The position numbers were made by a program, and so were the translations under genes. A stretch of DNA of 39,274 nt from Candidatus Abawacabacteria bacterium RBG_16_42_10 (GTDB lineage: Bacteria > Patescibacteriota > Gracilibacteria > RBG-16-42-10), in NCBI GenBank assembly GCA_001773455.1, contig MEWR01000014.1, positions 1,548 through 40,821 on the forward strand. Reading direction: 5' to 3'. Shown piece by piece: positions 1-10,036 of this stretch. The first letter of the stretch is position 1; every line of letters starts with the position of its first letter. The notes under the pieces were generated by a model that was given only the letters and a program-made list of their open reading frames with translations, did not search any database and was not told the origin of the DNA.

Positions 1-479
1 AGTCTCCAACTGTCCCGACATTCACCATTCCTGCCGGTTTTCGTTTTCCCGAGAATGCCAACCTCACCGAAAGAACATCATTAGAGATCGTTTTGCCAAG
101 TTTAATATCCAACCAACAGACGGGGCGGATGGACGAACTCGAAAAAGATCTTTTGCTCTCTCGACTTGGTCGGAACTATTATTATGATCCCGTCAGTCAA
201 AACATTGTCGCTGATAGTAGCTATCAGGCACATGCATCGATCATTGATTTCGGTATCTTCGACCCGGCTACACTTGAAATCAAAAAGGATGAAAATATGC
301 TATGGTTCAATCAAAATACGTCATCCTGCCAGCTCCGCACCGATCCCAAATCTCCTGAACGCATCAATCAAACGATCACCTCTCAAAAATCCATCATGAT
401 ACAACTTACCACTCCGGGAATTTACTTTTTTTACTGCCAGGACAAACCTGAAAACACCCAAACCATCGTCGTGATCTAA
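1..479 (+). CDS. Partial CDS (5' end outside window), cupredoxin-like C-terminal domain
   Basis: Frame 3 is open from the window start (..SPTVPTFTIPAGFRFPENANLTERTSLEIVLPSLISNQQ..), so the M at 93 is only an internal TTG. C-terminal pattern FGIFDPATLEIKKDENMLWFNQ...TTPGIYFFYCQDKPENTQTIVVI resembles a cupredoxin fold. Confidence 0.6.
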   Translation, partial: SPTVPTFTIPAGFRFPENANLTERTSLEIVLPSLISNQQTGRMDELEKDLLLSRLGRNYYYDPVSQNIVADSSYQAHASIIDFGIFDPATLEIKKDENMLWFNQNTSSCQLRTDPKSPERINQTITSQKSIMIQLTTPGIYFFYCQDKPENTQTIVVI

Positions 480-484
480 CATTC

Positions 485-1687
485 ATGCTTTCTCGCAACA
501 AAGTCATCATCGCACTCGTACCATTTTTTGCCACCACATTTGGCGTCATCATTTTCTTACTGTTTTTCAATTACGGAGATATTACCTTCCATGGAGAGGC
601 TCCATTCCAGGTTATGTATAATAATCAAACAATTGATGCAGTCAGTGGAGAAATTCATTTTCGAACCCAAGCAAATAGTGAACAGAGTTTTCTGGTAAAA
701 AAAACGGGCTATGATGATCAAACCATATCTAAAACCCTTTCGGTATGGGGAAATGAACAAGTACCATTAACTTTTGTCTATACACCAACTATCGAATCTA
801 CCACATACGCCAAACCGATTACGTATCCCTCACGTTCAGATATCGCTGACAATCAAGCGACTGACCTGATAACAAGCACGATTGTGCCTGCCAAAGTCGA
901 TATTCCCGTCAACTTCACCCGAGTCGTGTGGGCCAAAGATGGAACACGTGCCTGCCTTTTTAATTCAAAAGATACAGAAGTACTTCCCAGAATGTGGGAG
1001 ATGAATGATGGAAAAGTCACTTTGTCAAAATTACCAGACAAAACATTTGAATGCTTTAGTACTGACGAAGGGCTTATCAGTGTTCAAATGCAAGATGGGA
1101 CTTTGTTTGTCGATGGCAAGGTCAGCCCTATACAGCTTCCTGAAAATTTCTTCGTCACCGCAAGTCCAAGCAGCACATATATTCTCATGAGCACATTTCA
1201 ATCAGGAACGGGCAGCGGAACGTCGCTGATCACACTTATGGATCGAGAGAAAAAGACATCGACAGAATTGATCATCAAAAACTTGAAGGAATTCCCACGC
1301 TTTGTAGGTAGCAACACTTTTGCAATCCATACAGACGGAAAAGTCACCGTTTATCCTCCTGATACAGAGGCATTTGATATCAACAAAAATATTGATATAC
1401 GAACCCTCGTATACAGTGAAGAAACAAACACTGTATATTATCCCGACAGTATTGTTATGCCCGAAGAACCAAAGCTCGAGAACATTTTTGCAGTCTTTCA
1501 ACCACCCAAAAAGGCGCAAGGAATCATTGCATACAATGTTGCTACCAAAACCGAAAAACTTATTTATAGTTTTCCGGACATAGAGCAGACGGTCTTTTGG
1601 GGGAAAATATATCGTAGTCAAAAGCAACTCGTATTTTTGACGGGCGAGCAAGGTAGTACCAAGCTTCAAATTATTACAGCCCCATGA
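485..1687 (+). CDS. PEGA-domain-like membrane-anchored protein with predicted beta-rich C-terminus
   Basis: N-terminal TM helix followed by GDITFHGEAPFQVMYNNQTIDAVSGEIHFRTQANSEQSFLVKKTGYDDQTISKTL (PEGA-like). Confidence 0.55.
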   Translation: MLSRNKVIIALVPFFATTFGVIIFLLFFNYGDITFHGEAPFQVMYNNQTIDAVSGEIHFRTQANSEQSFLVKKTGYDDQTISKTLSVWGNEQVPLTFVYTPTIESTTYAKPITYPSRSDIADNQATDLITSTIVPAKVDIPVNFTRVVWAKDGTRACLFNSKDTEVLPRMWEMNDGKVTLSKLPDKTFECFSTDEGLISVQMQDGTLFVDGKVSPIQLPENFFVTASPSSTYILMSTFQSGTGSGTSLITLMDREKKTSTELIIKNLKEFPRFVGSNTFAIHTDGKVTVYPPDTEAFDINKNIDIRTLVYSEETNTVYYPDSIVMPEEPKLENIFAVFQPPKKAQGIIAYNVATKTEKLIYSFPDIEQTVFWGKIYRSQKQLVFLTGEQGSTKLQIITAP

Positions 1688-1804
1688 ACCACTCCCCTTC
1701 GATCCCTCAGGGTCGGGTTCACGGCATAGCCATAAGAAGCACCAACATGTGATGACTCAAGAATACAGCTATGCTATGATTTTCTCAGTTTTAACTTTAC
1801 CCAT

Positions 1805-2314
1805 ATTTCTAAGAAAGTTCGTATCAATGGTGCCATTACGTTTCCGGAAGTTCGCCTCATCAATCACGATGACAGCCAGCTTGGTGTTGTAGCTATAGCA
1901 GAAGCACTGCGAATGGCACAGAATGAAGGCCTTGATCTCGTAGAAATCGCACCAAAAGCGGTTCCTCCTGTTTGTAAAATCATGGATTTTGGCAAATACA
2001 TCTATCGTCAGCAAAAACTCGAGCAAAAACAAAAGAATAAAAATCCCAAGAACGAGATCAAAGGTTTACGTTTGGGAGTGGCAACATCTCCGCATGATTT
2101 GGAAATCAAGGCAAATCAAGCGAAAAAGTTTTTTGCCAAGGGTGCCAAGGTGAAAATAACTCTTGTACTCCACGGTCGAGAAGTAAGTAGAAAAGAACTT
2201 GCCAAAGCCAAGATCGCTGAATTTCTAAAATATCTTGAAGGTCTCTACGAAGTGGAACAACACATTGTTCATCAGGGAAGATTTCTCAATATGATGATTA
2301 AGCCAATAAAATAG
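1805..2314 (+). CDS. infC: Translation initiation factor IF-3 (probable ATT start at 1805)
   Basis: In-frame extension upstream of the called ORF (1913) reads SKKVRINGAITFPEVRLINHDDSQLGVVAIAEALRMAQNEGLDLVEIAPKAVPPVCKIMDFGKY, the IF-3 N-terminus. Followed by rpmI and rplT. Confidence 0.93.
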   Translation: MSKKVRINGAITFPEVRLINHDDSQLGVVAIAEALRMAQNEGLDLVEIAPKAVPPVCKIMDFGKYIYRQQKLEQKQKNKNPKNEIKGLRLGVATSPHDLEIKANQAKKFFAKGAKVKITLVLHGREVSRKELAKAKIAEFLKYLEGLYEVEQHIVHQGRFLNMMIKPIK

Positions 2315-2391
2315 TTCAGAGTGCAGAGCGCTGAGTGATGAGTTGCAACTCAGAACTCTGCACTCACCACTCAGAACTCACTTGTTGACAT
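2314..2391. repeat. Heptad-periodic intergenic repeat, GAGT/ACTC type
   Basis: GTTCAGA GTGCAGA GCGCTGA GTGATGA GTTGCAA CTCAGAA CTCTGCA CTCACCA CTCAGAA CTCACTT: 7-bp periodicity with dyad character. Confidence 0.75.
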
Positions 2392-2432
2392 ACAAAAGTT
2401 CGACCAGTAGTATACGTCCGCTTATTTTCATT

Positions 2433-2636
2433 ATGAAGTTAAAAACCTCTTCTACAGCCAAGAAGCGCTTTAAGCGTACAGGAAGCAAAAAGAAGCTAAA
2501 GTATATGCGTGAGAAGGCTGCCAAAAATCATTTGCTCATGAACAAAAACAAGCGCCAGAAGAACTTGGACAATGGTGGTGCTGTTGTGAGCCATCCCGAT
2601 ATTCATGCCGTCCGCCTCCTCCTCCCTTACTCTTAA
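2433..2636 (+). CDS. rpmI: 50S ribosomal protein L35
   Basis: MKLKTSSTAKKRFKRTGSKKKLKYMREKAAKNHLLMNKNKRQKNLDNGGAVV; ATG at 2433 inside the called ORF 2343..2636; infC-rpmI-rplT synteny. Confidence 0.92.
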   Translation: MKLKTSSTAKKRFKRTGSKKKLKYMREKAAKNHLLMNKNKRQKNLDNGGAVVSHPDIHAVRLLLPYS

Positions 2637-2640
2637 TCCT

Positions 2641-2677
2641 CAATTGTTAATTTTAAATTGTTAATTGTTAATTGACT
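2641..2677. repeat. AT-rich heptad repeat
   Basis: AATTGTT AATTTTA AATTGTT AATTGTT AATTGAC. Confidence 0.7.
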
Positions 2678-2680
2678 TCT

Positions 2681-3022
2681 ATGCGTGTAAAACGTGGCGT
2701 CACAGCTCGCAAAAGACATAAGAGATTACTCAAAACCACCAAAGGCTATCGTGGCCTCAGTGGTAAGACTTGGAAGATGGCTCGTCAGGCTTTTTTCAAA
2801 GCTGGCCAACATTCATTCATCGATCGCCGCAAAAAACGTCGAGTTTTTCGCAGTCTCTGGATTCAAAGAATCAATGCCGCTTGTCGCCAACAAGGCATGA
2901 GCTATTCAGTATTCATGTCAAAATTACGAGAAAAAAACATTACTCTCAATCGAAAAATGCTTTCTGAAATGGCATTCTCCGACATTGCCAATTTCGAAAA
3001 ATTACTGAAGTCAGTAGCATAG
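2681..3022 (+). CDS. rplT: 50S ribosomal protein L20
   Basis: MRVKRGVTARKRHKRLLKTTKGYRGLSGKTWKMARQAFFKAGQHSFIDRRKKRRVFRSLWIQRINAACRQQGMSYS; ATG at 2681. Confidence 0.95.
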   Translation: MRVKRGVTARKRHKRLLKTTKGYRGLSGKTWKMARQAFFKAGQHSFIDRRKKRRVFRSLWIQRINAACRQQGMSYSVFMSKLREKNITLNRKMLSEMAFSDIANFEKLLKSVA

Positions 3023-3027
3023 CAGGT

Positions 3028-3197
3028 TGTCATCCCGAAGCGAAGCGAAGCGGAGTTCGAGGGATCTCTTTGTGATGTAGCCTAAGTAGAATTTAAAACT
3101 ACCAAAAACAAAAATATTCTTCTTTGACTACCGAACAGGCTTACCACGAGATGCCTCGAACCCAGCCCTGATTACAGAGCTGGGCTTCGGCATGACA
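3028..3197. repeat. MITE-like intergenic element with terminal inverted repeats
   Basis: TGTCATCCCGAAG (3028-3040) and CTTCGGCATGACA (3185-3197) form a near-perfect terminal inverted repeat; no ORF between. Confidence 0.6.
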
Positions 3198-3230
3198 GAA
3201 ATAAAAATTCATTCTTGATTCCTCCCTGCT

Positions 3231-3770
3231 TTAGATCTTATACACATAAATCGGCCCATAATTCTTCTTCGGTTCTGACTGTATTATTTTCTCTGGTTTC
3301 CAACCTTCGATTTGAAAAGCATAAGAAATGATCTTGGCGCCTTTCTTGAGGCCCTTTTTGAATTTTGCTGCATTACGCGCTAAGGGTTTTGGCAGCATAT
3401 AACAAAATACACGATCTATGCCGCGAAGATCAGCATAGTCGCTATTACGAAACAGGAGCTGAATATTTTTCTTGTACTTTCTTGTACGAAACCAGCCCAA
3501 GATATATGCCACAAAAAATAATTCATAGCCAACTCCCTTTATAGTGGGAAATTTCCTCACTGCACTAATAAGCATGCGTCCATCGCCACAACCAGGATCG
3601 AGAATTTTCATTCCAGGCCTTAGATCAGCAGCAGCAATCATTTTATCCACGACACGTTGAGGTGTGGGAACAAATGGAGCACCAATGAAGAATACATAGC
3701 ATGTCACGATCAATAAAATCGCAGCGATGATATACAGAATGACCCAGAAAATAAGGAGAGGAAGAGGCAT
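3231..3770 (-). CDS. Membrane-anchored class I SAM-dependent methyltransferase
   Basis: N-terminal TM helix (LLIFWVILYIIAAILLIVTCYVFFIG), then MKILDPGCGDGRMLISAV (SAM motif I). Confidence 0.75.
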   Translation of the reverse strand: MPLPLLIFWVILYIIAAILLIVTCYVFFIGAPFVPTPQRVVDKMIAAADLRPGMKILDPGCGDGRMLISAVRKFPTIKGVGYELFFVAYILGWFRTRKYKKNIQLLFRNSDYADLRGIDRVFCYMLPKPLARNAAKFKKGLKKGAKIISYAFQIEGWKPEKIIQSEPKKNYGPIYVYKI

Positions 3771-3773
3771 AAA

Positions 3774-3846
3774 AGTTCTAAGTTCTAAATTCTAAGTTGA
3801 AAATTGAGACTAAAATTGTTAATTGGTAATTGTTAATTTTAAATTA
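3774..3846. repeat. AT-rich heptad repeat
   Basis: AGTTCTA AATTCTA AGTTGAA AATTGAG ... AATTGTT AATTGGT AATTGTT AATTTTA AATTATT. Confidence 0.7.
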
Positions 3847-6800
3847 TTTTTTCATCGAAGGCTTTGGCGAATACTTGGATATTATCACAAAGTGTCGAGA
3901 ACCAATTATCACCCAGTTCTTCCTTTTTAATCTTGAGTGTTTGTCCGGAAATAAACCATTTTGGATTGCTCGCCAGAAGTCTCATTATCTCCCGAGGTGT
4001 CACTTTGCTGCCAATCATGAACTCAATACGTTTCTGTCGCTCGATAAATGTTTCTTTGATTGCCAAGATATTGGCCTTCGTAGCATGGATTTTCAATTCA
4101 AGCACCTTAAGGAGATTCTTTGTTTCATGAGGCATGGGGCCATATTTTTCACTCAATTCTTTTGATAATTCTTCTAAAGTCACAAGATTGTCACAGCTTG
4201 CCAATTGTTGGTAGTACTTAATTTTATCGATTTGATCTTCAATATATGTATCAGGAATAAATGCAGTGATGGGTAATTCAATGAGGGTCTCTTCTTTGGG
4301 TTTATTGATGAAATCAATGTGGTTTTTACCGGATTTAATATTTTCAATGGCTTGTTTGAGCATCCTGGTAAAATGCGTCACACCGATAGCATTGATACTT
4401 CCATGTTGTTTTGCACCCAAAATATCTCCAGCACCACGGATTTCGAGATCGCGCATGGCAATTTGAAAACCGCTACCGAGTTCGGATGCTTCAACAATGG
4501 CACGAAGACGTTTTTTGGCAGTATCATCAAGTTTCTGACTATGATAGAGAAAATATGCATAAGCTTGAGTCTTACTGCGACCCACTCGCCCACGCAATTG
4601 ATAGGCTTGAGCAAGCCCCAGACGCTCTGCATTGTCGACAATCAGCGTATTGGCATTTGGCAAGTCAATTCCATTTTCGATAATAGTAGAGCTGATCAGC
4701 ACATCATATTTGTGGTCCTTGAATTGTAATATTCGATTTTCCAAATCATCATTCATCAATTGTCCATGAGCTACGACAAATCGTGCCTCGGGAACCAATG
4801 CCTGTAACTTTTCTTTCATACTATCGATGGTCTGTACGCGATTGTGGAGAAAGTATACTTGGCCCTTCCTTTGCAATTCCCTGAGTATTGCCTCTCTGAT
4901 AAAAGACATACTAAAGCGTCGTACCTCGGTAATGACTGGCAAACGTCCCGGTGGAGGTGTTGTGATTGTAGAAATATCACGAAGTCCAGACAAACTCATA
5001 TTGAGTGTCCTTGGAATAGGCGTTGCTGTAAGTGTCAGAATATCGACACTATGACGAAGTGACTTTAATCTTTCTTTTTGTTTCACTCCAAATCGCTGCT
5101 CCTCGTCGATGATGACCAACCCCAAATCCTTAAACGTCACATCAGCCTGTAATAATCGATGTGTGCCAATAATAATATCTACCTGACCTTTTTCTAATTT
5201 TTCCAGAGTTATTTTTTGCTCAGCCGGAGAGTTAAAGCGAGAAATGAGTCCGATTTTGACACCAAAAGCATTCATTCTTTTTTCAAATGATCGAAAATGT
5301 TGATCCGCAAGAATAGTGATCGGCGCAAGCACCGCTATTTGTTTTCCATTGATATATGCTTTAAACGCCGCACGCATCGCTACTTCGGTTTTTCCAAACC
5401 CCACATCGCCACAAAGCAAACGATCCATGGGTTTTTCTCTCTCCATATCACGTTTGATTTCTTCAACAGCTTTGAGTTGCCCAGGAGTCTCTACATATCC
5501 AAATGCTTTATCAAATTCCTTCATGCGCTCATCTTCCACATGATAGGCAAAACCTTTTGCTGTTTCACGTAGTGCATACAGCTCCAAAAGTTCCTTGGCA
5601 ATTTGCAAGCTTTCTTTCCTCGCTTCGGAGGTAACACGAGTCCAGTCTCCCGAACCCAGACGCGTAAGGGGTGGAGCATATTCCCCTGTGGCGCCGATAT
5701 ATTTGTTGACTTTATCGGCCTGTTCAACCGGAACAAAGAGCTTATCGCCCTTGGCATAATCCAAGTGTAAATATTCTCGCGTCACGGAATCAACAGTTTT
5801 CTTCTCTACACCCTGGAAAAGGGCCAAACCATGATCAATATGTACAACCAGATCTCCAGGATTGAGGCTAGCCAAAAAGGCAGCATCTACCTGCGACTGA
5901 TAAAACTTCTTAGGTTTTTGAAATTGACCGAATATTTCTTGATCCGTAATGACAAGTACCCTGAGTCCTACATTTTGAAATGCCTCAGGGAATTGGAGAG
6001 ACTGCGAGCTGAAAGTGTCTCCGGTTATATTCTTTACTTTTGTTTCTATAAGATGCACATGTTTCAGATCTTGATCGGAAAAACCCTGATCGATGAAAAG
6101 CTGCCAAATTCTTTCGGAATCATGGGTAAATATGATAACCTGCCAATTCTCATGAACTTTTTCTTTGAGATTGTCAGTAAACTCCAGAGGATTATGAAAA
6201 CGTAAAACCGAAGTAAAATGAAGATCAAGGATATCTCCATTACTTATATCTTCTGCAAAAGGTACAAAATTCATGATCCGAACTTTTTCAGGTAATTTTT
6301 CGGGAGAGACTGATAATTCATCAAAAATTACAAGACTTTCTCCAAAACAATCAAGCAAAGTTGCGTTGTATCCTCTGGTTTCTACGGGAAATATCGTCAC
6401 ATCATCGTACTCTAAACCCTTCTCTTGGGTTGCAATATGAAAGTCAGTGATACTTTCGATATGATCACCGAAAAGCTCAATGCGGACGGGCTGGCTACGA
6501 TTAACCGGGAAAATATCAATGATTCCTCCGCGCTTGAGGTAAAAGCCGGGATCGATAATCAACCCACTGGCAACTTGATAGCCACTGTCTATTAGTTGAT
6601 TGAAAAATTGTACAAAATTAATTTTATTTCCTTTTTTCAAGAGAAGTCGAGCTTGTTCGATATCATAGCTTGTGGGTACTTGGAGTTCCTTTAAGACTTT
6701 TGGAGTGGTCACCAATACAGGTTGTCTTTTTTCATTTAACAGCGCAATTAATTTCATGACAGACAAGTGATCACTGCCTGTCAGAGTGTCTTCACTTAAT

Positions 6801-7036
6801 ACAAAAAAATCAGGTACTTGCCACAAAGCACCATCGGATTTCAAACGATCCAGCATATCTGTATCATCTACAATCCACAGCACCGGTTTTTTCATTATTT
6901 TTTGAATTTGAAAAACAGTGAGCAGCTTACTGGCCGAACTAGCGGCACCAGTAACATGAAGGATTTCACCCTGACTGAGCTTGTCCGTGTATTCTAAAGA
7001 CGGCAAAGCCACGAGTTCACAAACGAGCGATGACAT
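3839..7036 (-). CDS. mfd: Transcription-repair coupling factor Mfd
   Basis: RID/CarD-like [47 protein letters not shown], helicase motifs [57 protein letters not shown], and the C-terminal TRCF domain. Confidence 0.96.
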   Translation of the reverse strand: MSSLVCELVALPSLEYTDKLSQGEILHVTGAASSASKLLTVFQIQKIMKKPVLWIVDDTDMLDRLKSDGALWQVPDFFVLSEDTLTGSDHLSVMKLIALLNEKRQPVLVTTPKVLKELQVPTSYDIEQARLLLKKGNKINFVQFFNQLIDSGYQVASGLIIDPGFYLKRGGIIDIFPVNRSQPVRIELFGDHIESITDFHIATQEKGLEYDDVTIFPVETRGYNATLLDCFGESLVIFDELSVSPEKLPEKVRIMNFVPFAEDISNGDILDLHFTSVLRFHNPLEFTDNLKEKVHENWQVIIFTHDSERIWQLFIDQGFSDQDLKHVHLIETKVKNITGDTFSSQSLQFPEAFQNVGLRVLVITDQEIFGQFQKPKKFYQSQVDAAFLASLNPGDLVVHIDHGLALFQGVEKKTVDSVTREYLHLDYAKGDKLFVPVEQADKVNKYIGATGEYAPPLTRLGSGDWTRVTSEARKESLQIAKELLELYALRETAKGFAYHVEDERMKEFDKAFGYVETPGQLKAVEEIKRDMEREKPMDRLLCGDVGFGKTEVAMRAAFKAYINGKQIAVLAPITILADQHFRSFEKRMNAFGVKIGLISRFNSPAEQKITLEKLEKGQVDIIIGTHRLLQADVTFKDLGLVIIDEEQRFGVKQKERLKSLRHSVDILTLTATPIPRTLNMSLSGLRDISTITTPPPGRLPVITEVRRFSMSFIREAILRELQRKGQVYFLHNRVQTIDSMKEKLQALVPEARFVVAHGQLMNDDLENRILQFKDHKYDVLISSTIIENGIDLPNANTLIVDNAERLGLAQAYQLRGRVGRSKTQAYAYFLYHSQKLDDTAKKRLRAIVEASELGSGFQIAMRDLEIRGAGDILGAKQHGSINAIGVTHFTRMLKQAIENIKSGKNHIDFINKPKEETLIELPITAFIPDTYIEDQIDKIKYYQQLASCDNLVTLEELSKELSEKYGPMPHETKNLLKVLELKIHATKANILAIKETFIERQKRIEFMIGSKVTPREIMRLLASNPKWFISGQTLKIKKEELGDNWFSTLCDNIQVFAKAFDEKII

Positions 7037-7141
7037 GAAATACTAAAATTCGTGCGCCCCAATCGAGCAACACAAATCAAGTATAAAGAGAAACAGTATT
7101 TACCGCAAGGAGAAAATGCCATATCCTATGAACACTTAAAT

Positions 7142-7185
7142 GTAAGGACTGGTTTTAAACCAGTCCTTACGAAACCAGTCCTTAC
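7142..7185. repeat. Palindrome plus partial direct repeat
   Basis: GTAAGGACTGGTTTTAAACCAGTCCTTAC inverted repeat followed by GAAACCAGTCCTTAC. Confidence 0.85.
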
Positions 7186-7202
7186 AATCACCCTATAATC
7201 AT

Positions 7203-8213
7203 ATGTTGTTTAGTAAAAAAATCGCTATTGATCTCGGTACGACGAATACCCGCGTCCATTTACAAGGAAGAGGCATCATAGCCCAAGAGCCATCCATCCT
7301 TGTCATCTCTGATCAAAAAAACATTCTCGCCATCGGCGAAGAAGCCAAAGTCATGCTTGGAAAAACTCCTGAGATGATCAGCGCTCATCAGCCATTACAA
7401 GACGGAGCCATTGCTGATTACCGTGTCACTGAGGGTTTGCTCAGACATTTCATCAACAAGGCGGTGGGACGATTTCGTTTGATCAACCCCGAGGTGATGA
7501 TTTCCGTGTCCGCAGGTATTACCAGTACTGAAAGACGTGCTGTGATCGACGCAGCAATCTCTGCTGGTGCACGTGAAGCCTACTTAATAAAACATCCACT
7601 TGCTGCCGCTATCGGAGCAAATATTCCCCTTTCTGAACCGCTCGGTAATTTCATCGTAGATATTGGTGGTGGAACAACAGAAGTGGCGGTGCTTTCTTTG
7701 GGAGGAATTGTAGTCTCTGAATCTGTACGTGTCGGTGGTAATAAATTTGATGAAAGCATCATTGAATATATGCGTAAGCAATATGGTCTATCTGTTGGAC
7801 CAAGAACTGCTGAAGAAATTAAAATCAATGTAGGCAGCGCCATCCCCATGAAAGAACCTCTCAAGATGAATATTCGCGGTCGCGATCTTGTCAGTGGGTT
7901 GCCGAAAGTGATCGAAGTAAATACAAATGATGTCGTCAAAGCAATCACTGATGAATTGGAAAAGATTATTCTTGCAATCAAAAAAGTATTGGAGCAAACC
8001 CCTCCAGAACTGAGTGCGGACATTATTGATCATGGCATAGTTCTCTCGGGCGGCGGCGCACAAATGCGAAGTCTCGCTGATCTTATCAGCCATCACACCG
8101 GAGTGCCCACCATTGTTGTTGAAGAGCCAATGTTGTGTGTGGTACGAGGCGTAGCTGTTGCTCTAGAAAATCTTGAATCGTACAAGAGGAGTTTAATTGG
8201 TAGTAAACACTAA
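7203..8213 (+). CDS. mreB: Rod shape-determining protein MreB
   Basis: KIAIDLGTTNTRVHLQGRGIIAQEPSI, PEVMISVSAGITSTERRAVIDAAISAGAREAYLIKHPLAAAIGANIPL, VDIGGGTTEVAVLSLGG, GIVLSGGGAQMRSL. Confidence 0.95.
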   Translation: MLFSKKIAIDLGTTNTRVHLQGRGIIAQEPSILVISDQKNILAIGEEAKVMLGKTPEMISAHQPLQDGAIADYRVTEGLLRHFINKAVGRFRLINPEVMISVSAGITSTERRAVIDAAISAGAREAYLIKHPLAAAIGANIPLSEPLGNFIVDIGGGTTEVAVLSLGGIVVSESVRVGGNKFDESIIEYMRKQYGLSVGPRTAEEIKINVGSAIPMKEPLKMNIRGRDLVSGLPKVIEVNTNDVVKAITDELEKIILAIKKVLEQTPPELSADIIDHGIVLSGGGAQMRSLADLISHHTGVPTIVVEEPMLCVVRGVAVALENLESYKRSLIGSKH

Positions 8214-8243
8214 CAAGTTCTAAATTCTAAGTTCAAAATTAAA
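8214..8243. repeat. Heptad repeat between mreB and O-antigen ligase-like gene
   Basis: AGTTCTA AATTCTA AGTTCAA AATTAAA ATG. Confidence 0.6.
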
Positions 8244-9515
8244 ATGAAAAAATCCTTTGGATTCTTTTTGCTCCTTGTATTGCTGACGTTGCTTCCGTGG
8301 CATGCATTTTTGAAAACGTGGCTTTCATCTCTTTTTCTCGGTAGCAATGCTGACTTCCTCCCAACAATCAGCAATGTACTGAGCCTATGGAAAGAGATTC
8401 TTTTAGCAGTTTTGATAATTGTATTTCTCGTCTTCAACAAGACAAAAGGCTTTTGGCAACAATTTACCCGAGGGCACTGGGTATGGCTCGGAGCATATGT
8501 GATAACACTGCTTCTCTTTGCCGGCATACAAGCTCCCAATGCCATCGCTCTCATTTTGGGAATTCGTACAGATTTACTGTTCGTTCCAGTGTTATTTCTG
8601 GGAATACTTGTTGCAAACAGGATCGATAAAAAACAATTCACCAACATTCTTTGGGTCAGTATTATTTCTTTAAGTATTGCCGTCGGTATTGGTATCTTGG
8701 CTTGGTTCGTCTCTCCTGATATCGGCGTTAACTTTGGTTACAGTCCTTATCAAAGTTCGTTTGTCGAGAACAAACCACTTCCCGTGTATCATTGTTTATT
8801 TATTGATGAACAATGCATTCCCCGTTTACAAGCAACATTTTCCGGACCGAATCAGGCAGGTAGTCTGATGATTCTCCTTTTGGGTTTACTCGCCACGGTA
8901 ATTTCGAATTCACAATTTTACATTTTACATTTTACATTTTTAATTCCGCTCATTGGACTTGCACTAACCTTCTCCCGTTCAGCAATCATTGGCGCTATTG
9001 TAAGCAGCTTCATGCTCGTCCCGAGAAAGATATTCCTTATTGCTCTTAGTGGGATTGTGATACTTACAACAGGAATATTTGTCCTCAAATCTGACCTGAT
9101 CACTCACGGACTTTCGTCATCAGAGCATTGGGAAAAAACAATTGCTGGCATTACGCGCGTCATAGAAAAACCTTTGGGGACAGGATTTGGTACTGCAGGT
9201 CCCGTATCACGACGTTTATTTGGCCCTGAAAAAGCCCTGATCAGTGAAAATTGGTATCTCCAAATAGCAGAGGAAGGAGGCATTGTTCCCTCTCTCGTAT
9301 TTATTGCCTGGCTGGGTATGCTTATTTATCGCCTTTTCAAGAAAACAGAACGTTTTGCGAGAACCATGGCTTTCGTCCTCTTGGCTACATCACTCCAAGC
9401 ATTCTTCCTTCATCTCTGGGAAGATAGTGTCGTTACAATGTTGATATGGTTTTTCGTTGGCTTGGCACTTAGTCGTCAAAAATACCTACCCAATCATCAG
9501 GATCATCAATTGTAG
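8244..9515 (+). CDS. O-antigen ligase/polymerase-like (Wzy_C-type) polytopic membrane protein
   Basis: Many TM segments; LQATFSGPNQAGSLMILLLGLLA, LTFSRSAIIGAI, GTGFGTAGP..ISENWYLQIAEEGGIVPSLVFI are typical. Confidence 0.8.
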   Translation: MKKSFGFFLLLVLLTLLPWHAFLKTWLSSLFLGSNADFLPTISNVLSLWKEILLAVLIIVFLVFNKTKGFWQQFTRGHWVWLGAYVITLLLFAGIQAPNAIALILGIRTDLLFVPVLFLGILVANRIDKKQFTNILWVSIISLSIAVGIGILAWFVSPDIGVNFGYSPYQSSFVENKPLPVYHCLFIDEQCIPRLQATFSGPNQAGSLMILLLGLLATVISNSQFYILHFTFLIPLIGLALTFSRSAIIGAIVSSFMLVPRKIFLIALSGIVILTTGIFVLKSDLITHGLSSSEHWEKTIAGITRVIEKPLGTGFGTAGPVSRRLFGPEKALISENWYLQIAEEGGIVPSLVFIAWLGMLIYRLFKKTERFARTMAFVLLATSLQAFFLHLWEDSVVTMLIWFFVGLALSRQKYLPNHQDHQL

Positions 9516-9753
9516 ATCTTTGCCCTCTATTTCCTTTCACCGAATATTCTCTCTCAGGAAGCTGCCGGACTGACGGTGGAATAACATCTTCCAAACTTTC
9601 AGCCTCATCACGTTCACCTAATTCTTCTATTTCATTTGGTGTCTCACGTAAAATCTTTGCGATTTTTTTACGCTTTTGATTTGGAAGAGTAGGAACAGGA
9701 GCGGGCAAGGGAAATGTCGGATTCCTGAGAAACTCGTGTAGCTTTTTGGTCAT
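9469..9753 (-). CDS. Hypothetical protein
   Basis: Open 94-aa ORF; overlaps the 3' end of the convergent ligase gene by 47 bp; directly downstream of another small minus-strand ORF. Confidence 0.45.
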   Translation of the reverse strand: MTKKLHEFLRNPTFPLPAPVPTLPNQKRKKIAKILRETPNEIEELGERDEAESLEDVIPPSVRQLPEREYSVKGNRGQRSTIDDPDDWVGIFDD

Positions 9754-9766
9754 GAGATAAAAAAAG

Positions 9767-10036
9767 TTAAGAAATTATTTCCTGGAGGAATTGTCGATGT
9801 TTTCGAATGGTATCAATAAATGTAAAAAGTCTTTCATCATCGACTCGCAATCGATCATCTTCATGAAAGCAAAACTTCTTCAAAGAAGAGAAATCATCAC
9901 TCTCACCTTCCTCTATCTGGATAAGTTGCCGAAACAAATCTCGAACAACCTGAGATCTTTCCCGTTCTGGAATGTTCAATTCCAAAAATCTTCTGATAAA
10001 TTCTGCATTAAATCGGAACTGTTCGGGGATATACAT
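9767..10036 (-). CDS. Hypothetical protein
   Basis: 89-aa ORF with soluble, charged helical composition; in tandem with the 94-aa ORF. Confidence 0.45.
   Translation of the reverse strand: MYIPEQFRFNAEFIRRFLELNIPERERSQVVRDLFRQLIQIEEGESDDFSSLKKFCFHEDDRLRVDDERLFTFIDTIRKHRQFLQEIIS

Noticed and set aside
3830-6205. Several plus-strand ORFs of 66-136 aa within mfd
   Set aside because: Antisense to a strongly supported mfd coding sequence, with no recognisable domains.
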